Shown here one piece after another: positions 1-5,073 of a stretch of DNA of 5,073 nucleotides. The notes beneath the pieces were generated by a model that saw nothing but the letters and a program-made list of their open reading frames with translations, had not been told where the DNA came from and did no database searches. A program made the translations under genes and the position numbers. Source of the stretch: Clostridiales bacterium (lineage in GTDB: Bacteria; Bacillota; Clostridia; Oscillospirales; Acutalibacteraceae); NCBI GenBank assembly GCA_019418545.1, contig DYBQ01000141.1:1-5073 (forward strand), in the 5' to 3' direction. Each line of letters opens with the position of its first letter. The first letter of the stretch is position 1.

Positions 1-46
1 TAGCCTCTGCCTTTGCAATCAACTGCTCCAGCATGGTCTTGTCGCC
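1..46 (-). repeat. FIVAR helical repeat 2, cut by window edge
   Basis: Immediately after the first repeat the frame reads GDKTMLEQLIAKAEA, which matches the opening of repeat 1 (ADKTLLQKTYDYA) in spacing and in the D-K-T-x-L core. A second tandem FIVAR unit therefore begins here and continues outside the window. The gene extends beyond position 1, probably with more repeats and a surface-attachment signal that cannot be seen. Confidence 0.75.
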
Positions 47-3000
47 TTGTACAAGCCCTAAGCTCCAAATGCCAGTAAGCAGATTGTCCCATGCGGTGTT
101 CACTTCGTCCTGGGTTGCCTTTTCATCATCCAGAACAGCCTTGGCCTCGGCCAGTACCTTTTCAAAGTATGCTTTTGCACTGTCCGTCACGCCTTCGGTG
201 CTCAGGGTCAATGCATAGTCATACGTCTTTTGCAGCAAGGTTTTGTCTGCCTGCACTGGTGGCACATCTGCACCGTATATCTCGATTTCACTGATTCCCA
301 AGTGGTTAGGAGAATTTCCTTTCACTTCCTGAGGCCGAACCTCTACACTGGCAACATTTTCAACGTTTTCAAAAGTAAATGTAAAAATCTCGCCTGCATA
401 TTTTCTCTGTTCTTCGCTAACGGCCAATGTATTTCCATCGGCATCTTTCAAAATACAGCTGACTATAATTTCTTCCCCAGATAGCTCATAGGGAATCAAT
501 TTAATTTCTGATACACAAGCTGTTTCATGGAGCTGTACATCCAGATGAATATTGTCGTCCCATGTGACGCCCTGCACTGTGTTTGACTTCCAGGCAGTAT
601 TTTCATCATGGTCATGGGCTTTTTCTGCCGAACTGGCATCGTTAAGAGTGGTGGAAGCTGTCATTCCGTCAATATCCAGACCATGCTCCAATACACTTCC
701 GCTTTCACCATCAAAATAAGCATATACTGTCACATCACCGTCTGGCATAATAAACGAACCGCTGGCAGCAGTAGAGCCCTCTTCAGCTACACGATTACTG
801 TTAAAAGCAAAATCACTGCTATCCACCATTTTGGCAGCTTGGTTTCCACTATTATCCAACACATACACCGAATTGACCGTGCAGCCTTCAGCTGCATTCA
901 CAGTAAAGGTAACTACATCCCCCACAGATGCTGTTTGCGAGGATACCTCCACAGTCCCCTTGCTGCCGCCTCTTGTGTTGACTGTCCGGCTTTCGGCCTG
1001 TTCAAACTTGGCAGTTATCTCTACTTTAGAGTCGGGCATAACAAACTCATACCGATTCGCATCGGCGGTCACCGTCATCGGGATTCCATTTCCTTCTTCA
1101 TCCCGCACAACCAGAGAGCCAGGAACCAGCTTAAATCCAGAATCAGCCTCATAGGAAACAACCACTGCGTCCCCTGCTGCTGCATTCGGAACATCCACTT
1201 CCAAGCTGCCGTTTTCTGTCTGTTCAGCCGTAATATTATATACAGGAACAAACCATGCCATAATGGTAACGGGGCATTCCGGCATGATAAACTGTGCTTT
1301 TCTGTCCTTGCTTTCCACAATAACGGCTTCATTATTTTCGCAAATCACGCTGGCCTGCATAAAACGATAGCCTTCTGCCGCTTCCGCTGTTACAGTAACC
1401 AAACTGCCGGCTTTTGCGGTACCGTCTACTGTCACGATACCGTTTTCCACCTTATCACTAACGCTAATGGAAAACTCGCCTTCCGGCTCCTTTTCAGGAG
1501 TTCCCGTGAGAGTAACGTCACCAGCATATGCGCTGTCCTTTACAAATTCAGGCTGGATGGTTACATCACCTTCTGGCATAACAAACTCATAGTTGCCATA
1601 TCCATCCTCCCGCTCTGCCAAAACCACTTCATTGCCTTGGCTGTCCAATATCTTAAGGGAAGCTAGGGTATATCCTGCATCGGCTTGAGGGCTTACAATC
1701 ACAGTTTCGCCCGGCTGTGCGGCAAAAGCTACACTGCCTGCAAACGCCATTTTAATTTTGTTGGTATAATCGGGGTTAATCCCTGTTACATTTTCAATAG
1801 AAACACTGGTAGCGACATTGCCATTCTCACAATCAGCTACGTTCAGCTCTCCGCCAGCCTTTACTGTAAAGGGTTCATCTATCAGATTTCCGCTGGCATC
1901 GGTCTTTTGAATTGTCCATTCCTCTCCTTCGGTTACGGTAGTAATCCGCCAAGAGGTATTCTTATCTGCGTCATATGCATTAAGGAAATCCTGTTTTTGC
2001 TGCTCACTAAAAGCATGAGCCGCAGCAGCATCTTTCCAAGCCTTAATACTGGCTCTGGCTTCTGATGACAAACCGGACACATCGCCCATTTTAAATCCGC
2101 CGTCCAAAGCAACTACCAAAGACAAATCGGTATTTAATGACTGTATATCCCCTGTGCTGACACTATACATCTGTGGGAACAGGTTCCGCTGCATCATTTC
2201 TGCACGGGAATCGGTCACCGGGTCCGCCTGGTCAGATGGAGCAGACTTGTTAAAGTTCGGCAGGTTTTCGCGGATGGAGCGGTTCCAACTTTCATAGGAA
2301 AGCATATCCCACTGATTGGCTGTCATCATGCTGTTAACAAATACAAAGCCGTCTCTATTGGTACAATTCTCATACAGGGTAGAAGCATACTCATTCATGG
2401 CCAGCTGGTTATAGCCATTTTTAAAAGCATCTTCTAAACCGTCACAGGACATGCTGTGGACGCCGCTGTTGTTAAATGCCCGTGCCTGACGTTCTGCAAT
2501 TTCCTTTTGCAGGCTGATTCCACCCAAAAGCGCACCATACACAGAAAGCCACAGTCTTGCAGCAGAAGTACCGGCTTCATAGTCGGAAATATAACTGCCG
2601 GTTCCTCGTACACCACGGGTGCAGCCGCTTAGCCGCCATTCTGTGCTGCTGATTTTTTCTACGCCAGTATATTCGATAATTTCTGAGCCAATCCGAACAT
2701 ACTTCGTCCCAGGAGAATCGCTGATACGGTCGAAGTTTCTTCCATCGGCAATATAAATTGTTGTGTCATCCTTGGATACCGGGCGAGTCAGTACCGTTGT
2801 CTGCGCATAAGCCAAATCAGGATGAGCGCCATAATCAGTCACATACAGTGGGTCATTCCCCCAACCGCTGGCAACATAGTCAGACATGGAATGAACGCCC
2901 AGATTTACACCAAACTGAGCAGCTATGCCGCACATTTGAGTCATCGCGTTATAATCAGAATGTCCCCAAGAAGAGTTAAAACGATAAGAGCCATTAGAAT

Positions 3001-5073
3001 CCCAAGGGCCTACAGCACCAACCATATCATAAACATAGGAGATGCCAGCTTCCGAAGCTGCTTTGGTGATTCCCTCAACACTTCCTGTATTGATTCCGCT
3101 GGCTGTAATTTCGGAAAACAGGACTGCTGGTACCTTTTTCTGCCATTCACCATTTATGGTAGGATGGGGCAAATCTTCTCCCAATTCAATCTCTTCTACG
3201 GTGTTCAGAATGTTCCGTGCTTTACAGCCAAACAGTGCTATGGAGGAACCTACTACCGAAGCATTTTCTGGATATGCAGAATTTGTCAGGGCAGGGACCT
3301 GTTCATCGGCTACGATTGTATAAGAGTCAAAAGAAGGATTTGACTGGTCTACTTTATCGTTGCGTACCCAGGGATAACCGGCAACAATATGTTCGGTGGG
3401 CTTAGTATACTCGTTGGTAAAAGACTGCAAAAAGCTTCCGCCCCAACCGCTGGCATTGGGATTCGACTCGCTTTTAGCCGGAGCCACTACAGCAGCCTGA
3501 GATTGCCAGGACATACCGGACAAGTAGGTGTTGTCTTGATTGGGATATCCGGGCGGATAGGTAATTTCCGTCCATTCCTGCGGCCAGCCACCAATCGTTT
3601 TGTCATTTAAATCGTGAATTCCCAACGCAAAATCATAGTTATAAGCCACCCCCAGGGACTCACCCACAACTTCAGAAATTGTGGTTTTAATGGGTCCCCA
3701 CAGCAGGGTCTCCAAACTTACACTCGGTGGAACAATCACATTTTCCACCGTAAAGGTAGTATAAGTCCCCTTTGTTTCCAGACGCACATCCACTCGAGCA
3801 TTAATGGAGGCAAATTCAAAATACAGTACCCCATCTTCATAGCTCATATGGCTGGGGACATGGTGCTCACCGTTGGCAATCAAAGAAACCAGATTAGAAT
3901 CCTGATGTCCCTCGGGAACATAATCCATGCCGTCCTGTTTGCCTACAATATTGGTAATCTGTCCCTTGGAGTTCAGATAATAATCTACCTGTCCGGCACT
4001 GATTCGCACAGCATCTTCAGCCTGAGCGGTTACCCAGCAGGCATCCAGCGTCATATTTTCGGTTACCGGAAGCGTCGGATTATAGGGAGCGCCATCCAGC
4101 TTCCAACCGGCAAAATGATATCCCTCTCGGATAGGAGTATCGGGCATCTCTGGTGTAGAGCCCTCTGTCACACGAATCACGGACGGCTCTGTAACACCAT
4201 CGTGATACTGTAATGTTAATTCATAAACTGAAACTTTTTTCCAGCTTCCTGTCAAGGTAATGGGGCTGGTCACCTCTTGCTGGAAATCATACGGTTCTCC
4301 ATCCAGCATCCATCCTTCAAACACATATCCCTGCTCAGGATGAACCGGCATTTCCGGCTGCGGCACAGTGGTACCCACAGGGACTGAAACCGTCCAGTTT
4401 TCTCCGCCTTCGTAACCCGGGTCAAAAGTTACCTCAGTATTATGGAAAGCTTCCAGCTGTACCCACAAAGGCTGATTGCCGCCGGCGCGTCCATCACTCC
4501 ACATATATCCGCCAGACCAGAAGCGAATGTATTGTACTGGTGTGGTTTCAAAAACAATGCTGTTTCCATCGGCAGATTCGTCAAACATTTCATCAAATTT
4601 GCCTTCTGGATTTGTTCCCAGCTGCTTAATTCCACCTTTATCCTCAGCGTCTGTATTGAACAGGGTTGTCCAGCTTTCCCCATCGGCAGAAATTTGCACA
4701 GCCTGATAGAACATACGGCCTGGATTGCTGCTCTTATAATACTGCCAGGTTTTAATTTCATTCATTTCCACTGGCTTACCAAAATCCAGCTGCATATAGC
4801 CAGGGTCTTTTTCCGGCGGATTCGGGTCACGACTTTTGTCGCGGAAGGAAACCCAGTTATCGCTATTCAGAACTCCAGATGTCAAAGAAGAAATTCTGTC
4901 TTTCTGCTGAAAATCCTCGCTGTCTACAGGACCCTCAAAATTTCCAAATGTCGGTGTTATCCCATAGGCTAAATTTCCTGCCGGAATCTTTTCTTCTTTT
5001 GCCATTACCATGGTTCCCGGTGCAAATAGTGAAAAAACCATGCTGAATACCAATATCAGGGATATCCAGGTTT
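1..5073 (-). CDS. Giant secreted multidomain putative glycoside hydrolase, partial at both ends
   Basis: One minus-strand frame is open across the whole window, about 1,690 complete codons, and translates into a coherent modular extracellular protein. Its N-terminus carries a signal peptide that runs off the right edge, so the true start is probably a few to a dozen codons upstream. Its C-terminus is cut inside a FIVAR repeat at the left edge. Domain order: signal peptide, discoidin-like domain, two InlB B repeats, beta-sandwich, probable TIM-barrel with a DGLE motif, four divergent InlB-like repeats, a second discoidin-like domain, FIVAR repeats. This arrangement is typical of secreted polysaccharide- or mucin-degrading enzymes of gut Clostridia. 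I infer hydrolysis of a glycan outside the cell; the substrate and the glycoside hydrolase family are unknown. I found no frameshift or internal stop. No neighbouring gene, promoter or terminator is in view, so operon context and regulation cannot be judged. Confidence is high that it is a real gene and moderate that it is an enzyme. Confidence 0.95.
50..253 (-). repeat. FIVAR helical repeat 1
   Basis: Residues 1607-1674 fit the FIVAR pattern (Found In Various ARchitectures): opening ADKTLLQKTYDYAL, then VTDSAKAYFEKVLAEAKAVL, then the typical A-T-Q-D-E-V-N-x-A-W-x-x-L and closing L-G-L-V-Q. These three-helix modules of about 70 residues are common near the C-termini of wall-associated glycosidases and adhesins in Gram-positive bacteria, and some contribute to carbohydrate or matrix binding. 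Its position after the last binding domain suggests a stalk or wall-proximal region. Confidence 0.82.
266..697 (-). other. C-terminal discoidin / F5-8 type C-like domain
   Basis: Residues about 1459-1602 look like a second galactose-binding-like sandwich. The evidence is the opening 'A-H-D-H-D-E-N-T-A-W-K-S-N' stretch, which resembles the 'D-G-D-x-x-T-x-W' calcium- and ligand-proximal loop of these domains, then the strand NIHLDVQLHETACVSEIKLI, the strand FTFTFENVENVASVEVRPQE, and the typical ending HLGISEIEIYG. It ends at a short Pro-containing linker (ADVPPVQ) before the FIVAR repeat. It differs clearly from the N-terminal domain, so it is not a recent duplicate and may bind a different ligand. 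Confidence 0.75.
713..991 (-). repeat. Divergent InlB-like beta repeat D, with an internal insertion
   Basis: Residues 1361-1453 are the last copy: VNTRGGSKGTVEVSSQ, SVGDVVTFTVNAAEGCTV, the turn LDNSGNQ, and the closing GSFIMPDGDVTVYAYF. It is about 15-20 residues longer than its siblings because of an extra polar stretch (SSDFAFNSNRVAEEGSTAAS) just before the final strand. The insertion is in frame and looks like an extended loop. Confidence 0.82.
1004..1243 (-). repeat. Divergent InlB-like beta repeat C
   Basis: Residues 1277-1356 follow copy B after two residues: YNITAEQTENGSLEVD, AAGDAVVVSYEADSGFKL, a V-R-D-E-E-G-N-G turn, then YEFVMPDSKVEITAKF. It is the most canonical of the four, with the N-G-x-L/V-x-V opening, the A-x-x-G-x-x-V-x-V-x-x-x-x-x-x-G-(Y/F) middle and the F-V-M-P-x-x-x-V-x-I ending all present. 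Confidence 0.85.
1250..1474 (-). repeat. Divergent InlB-like beta repeat B
   Basis: Residues 1200-1274 repeat the module: ISVSDKVENGIVTVDG, KAGSLVTVTAEAAEGYRF, a V-I-C-E-N-N-E turn, and the closing F-I-M-P-E-C-P-V-T-I-M-A-W-F. A linker of about 23 residues rich in Thr, Pro and Glu (TGTPEKEPEGE) separates it from copy A, the only long gap within the four-copy array. Confidence 0.82.
1544..1753 (-). repeat. Divergent InlB-like beta repeat A
   Basis: Residues 1107-1176 are the first of four tandem modules with one pattern: an opening strand (SVAFAAQPGETVIVSPQA), D-A-G-Y-T-L followed by a strand, a short D-S-Q-G-N-E turn, and the closing Y-E-F-V-M-P-E-G-D-V-T-I-Q-P-E-F. The 'F-x-M-P-x-x-x-V-x-I-x-x-x-F' ending is the signature of the divergent InlB B-repeat (Flg_new_2-like) modules of secreted Firmicutes proteins. 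These normally act as spacers. This copy lacks the 'NG' turn seen at the start of copies B and C. Confidence 0.8.
1754..1999 (-). other. Beta-rich linker region after the barrel, unrecognised
   Basis: Residues about 1026-1106 follow the last barrel helix. They contain short strand-like segments (SWRITTVTEGEEWTIQK, FTVKAGGELNVADCENG, ATSVSIENVTGI), which suggests a small beta-sandwich closing the catalytic unit, as is common in glycoside hydrolases. There is no motif that names a family. It leads directly into the first divergent InlB-like repeat. Confidence 0.45.
2000..3130 (-). other. Putative TIM-barrel catalytic domain with DGLE motif, family not assigned
   Basis: Residues about 648-1025 alternate strand-like and helix-like segments as in a TIM barrel. 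Strand-like segments are PAVLFSE (648-654), ISYVYDM (Asp682), GVNLGVHSMSD (His727), GVHSMSCDGLED (Asp877, Glu880) and DGFVFVNSMM. The helical segments include TQMCGIAAQFG and LQKEIAERQARAF. WGHSDYN (Trp702) and RAEMMQRNLFPQM (956-968) are further motif-like stretches, and the tail IKAWKDAAAAHAFSEQQKQDF (Trp1012) is helical. Asp877 and Glu880 at the end of a strand are the best candidate catalytic acids. Glu654 and Asp682, at the ends of earlier strands, are others. I recall barrels with an S-F-D-G-L-E strand in uncharacterised gut-bacterial proteins, but I cannot tie them to a numbered GH family. Glycosidase activity is inferred from fold pattern and from the glycan-binding neighbours. Confidence 0.6.
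2596..2800 (-). other. Beta module inserted in the putative barrel
   Basis: Residues about 758-825 interrupt the strand/helix rhythm of the barrel with an all-beta segment: TTIYIADGRNF, YVRIGSEIIEYTGVE, WRLSGCTRGVRGTG. The barrel resumes at AARLWLSVYGA. The pattern 'I-G-x-E-I-I-x-Y ... L-x-x-C/L-x-R-G-x-x-G-T' is a compact beta unit. From memory it also appears in phage tail or baseplate proteins and in uncharacterised secreted hydrolase-like proteins. Here it probably projects from a barrel loop and could shape the substrate cleft. Function unknown. Confidence 0.6.
3131..3583 (-). other. Low-recognition region between connector and barrel
   Basis: Residues about 497-647 match no domain I recognise. 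The first third is rich in Pro, Asn, Ser, Gly and Trp (YPPGYPNQ, ESNPNASGWGG), which suggests exposed loops. The later part regains order: HIVAGYPWV, ENASVVGSSIALFGCKA and NTVEEIELGEDLPHP. The ASVVGSSIALFG stretch, followed by a charged helix-like segment and PHPTINGEW, resembles the approach to the first barrel strand in family-level relatives that I recall. It probably belongs to the same enzyme unit as its two flanks rather than being an independent module. Confidence 0.5.
3584..4018 (-). other. Beta-sandwich and connector leading into the catalytic core
   Basis: Residues about 351-445 are rich in alternating polar and hydrophobic residues (VRISAGQVDYYLN, LVSLIANGE, LYFEFASINARVDVRLETKG, YTTFTVENV) and look like the galactose-mutarotase-like sandwich that precedes the barrel in several glycoside hydrolase families. 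It leads into a segment with W-G-P-I (Trp458), then G-V-A-Y-N-Y-D-F-A-L-G-I-H and N-D-K-T-I-G-G-W (Trp496). From memory, similar 'WGPI...FAIGI...LN.KT.GG' segments occur in uncharacterised secreted proteins of Bacteroidetes and other gut bacteria, always ahead of a barrel. That recollection has not been checked by a search. Confidence 0.6.
4031..4231 (-). repeat. InlB B-type (Listeria/Bacteroides) repeat 2
   Basis: Residues 281-347 repeat the pattern of the preceding module: ELTLQYHDG, VTEGSTPEMPDTP, GYHFAGWKLDGAPYNP and a closing strand MTLDACW. The pair share the G-W-x-L-D-G-x-P-Y core, so they are probably an old tandem duplication, well diverged at the DNA level. The module links the N-terminal binding domain to the enzyme-like core. 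Confidence 0.88.
4235..4438 (-). repeat. InlB B-type (Listeria/Bacteroides) repeat 1
   Basis: Residues 212-279 follow the pattern of the Listeria-Bacteroides repeat (Flg_new family): a first strand TEVTFDPG, a V-x-x-G-x-x-V-P-x-P stretch (VPVGTTVPQPEMP), then GYVFEGWMLDGEPYDF and the closing strand ITLTGSW. The G-Y-x-F-x-G-W core with a following D-G is diagnostic. These ubiquitin-like beta modules are usually spacers or protein-protein contacts in secreted Gram-positive proteins and have no known catalytic role. It is followed after one residue by a second copy that has diverged in sequence but is parallel in structure. Confidence 0.88.
4440..4900 (-). other. N-terminal discoidin / F5-8 type C-like (CBM32-like) domain
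   Basis: Residues about 58-211 look like a galactose-binding-like beta-sandwich. Visible hallmarks are NSDNWVSF near the start, YMQLDFGKPVEMNEI (the usual 'hydrophobic-D-F/L-G-x-x-x-x-I/V' strand), VQISADGESWTTL (the common 'V-S-x-D-G-x-x-W' strand), VQYIRFW (the common 'A-R-Y-I/V-R' strand) and the closing strand LWVQLEAF. The length of about 150 residues suits the family. Such domains usually bind galactose, GalNAc or related sugars on host glycans. The ligand cannot be read from the sequence. The domain sits directly after the signal peptide and runs straight into the first InlB-type repeat. Confidence 0.8.
5000..5073 (-). other. Sec signal peptide, N-terminus cut by window edge
   Basis: The first visible residues are a hydrophobic run, TWISLILVFSMVFSLF, followed by a polar stretch and VMA before KEEK. 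This reads as the h-region and c-region of a Sec signal peptide, with likely cleavage after Ala24 (codon 5002-5000, V-M-A/K). The positively charged n-region and the start codon should lie just beyond 5073. The in-frame ATG at 5041-5039 is a poor start: it would discard half of the hydrophobic core, and the bases upstream of it (GATATTGGTATTCAGC) contain no Shine-Dalgarno-like AGGAGG. Export fits the extracellular domains that follow. Confidence 0.85.

Noticed and set aside
608..1666. Plus-strand open frame of 352 codons as a gene
   Set aside because: It is the in-register complement of the divergent InlB-like repeats. Its translation is rich in Cys, His, Ile and Phe, poor in Asp and Glu, shows no domain, and has no Shine-Dalgarno site; the minus frame explains the region fully.
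713..1753. DNA-level tandem repeats or a CRISPR array
   Set aside because: The four repeats are visible only as protein patterns. The nucleotide copies are strongly diverged, vary in length and have no constant repeat/spacer structure.
2596..2800. Prophage tail gene remnant
   Set aside because: The phage-like beta pattern lies in frame inside a continuous secreted protein with no junction, stop or frame break, so it is a domain insertion and not a phage remnant.
2000..4018. Assignment of the core to GH101 (endo-alpha-N-acetylgalactosaminidase) or another named family
   Set aside because: The layout of sandwich, barrel and flanking binding domains is similar, but I could not recognise GH101 catalytic motifs, and the DGLE strand and the beta insertion do not fit what I recall of that family.
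1075..4761. Minus-strand short open frames at 4429-4761, 2434-2616 and 1075-1332
   Set aside because: They are in a different minus frame from the continuous one and overlap clearly domain-coding sequence. Their peptides show no motif.
2822..4972. Other plus-strand open frames (2822-3343, 3614-4213, 4442-4972 and shorter ones)
   Set aside because: They lie antisense to the barrel, connector, InlB repeats and N-terminal binding domain, and their translations have no recognisable motif. The longest are in complementary register with the real codons.
5039..5041. ATG at 5041 as the true start codon
   Set aside because: The frame stays open upstream and encodes the first half of a signal-peptide hydrophobic core, and no ribosome binding site precedes this ATG.
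1..5073. tRNA, rRNA, riboswitch, promoter, terminator or insertion sequence
   Set aside because: No such structure was seen; the whole window is coding sequence of one gene, and regulatory sites would lie outside it.

Overview
The window is the interior of one very large protein-coding gene on the minus strand. A single reading frame (codons with first base at positions congruent to 1 mod 3, read right to left) stays open from 5073 to 1, about 1,690 complete codons, with no stop. Both ends of the gene lie outside: the right edge cuts into the signal peptide and the left edge cuts into a C-terminal helical repeat. Because the frame has neither start nor stop here, it is easily missed. All shorter start-to-stop frames in the window, on both strands, are shadows of it. 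No other gene, RNA gene, promoter or terminator is visible.

The product is a secreted modular protein that looks like a carbohydrate-active enzyme. Residues are numbered here from the first complete codon at 5071. The order is: signal peptide (1-24); a discoidin/F5-8 type C-like carbohydrate-binding domain (about 58-211); two Listeria/InlB B-type repeats (212-279, 281-347); a beta-sandwich (about 350-445) with a connector ending in a conserved-looking WGPI...KTIGG segment (458-496); a variable region; a probable TIM-barrel catalytic domain (about 646-1025) with a DGLE motif (877-880) and an inserted beta module (about 758-825); a short beta-rich region; four divergent InlB-like beta repeats (1107-1453); a second discoidin-like domain (about 1459-1602); and one full FIVAR helical repeat plus the start of a second (1607 to the edge).

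The organism is most likely a Gram-positive anaerobe of the Clostridia, probably from an animal gut. The grounds are the architecture (InlB-type repeats and FIVAR repeats around an enzyme core, typical of secreted glycoside hydrolases of gut Firmicutes), a base composition near half GC by eye, and the absence of Bacteroidetes-type features. This is inference, not a match to a known genome.

As a working model, the protein is exported. The discoidin-like domains hold a host or plant glycan, the beta repeats act as spacers away from the cell wall, and the barrel cleaves a glycosidic bond. A wall-anchoring or further binding region probably lies beyond the left edge. The catalytic core does not match any characterised glycoside hydrolase family that I can name with confidence, and it is the most interesting part of the window.
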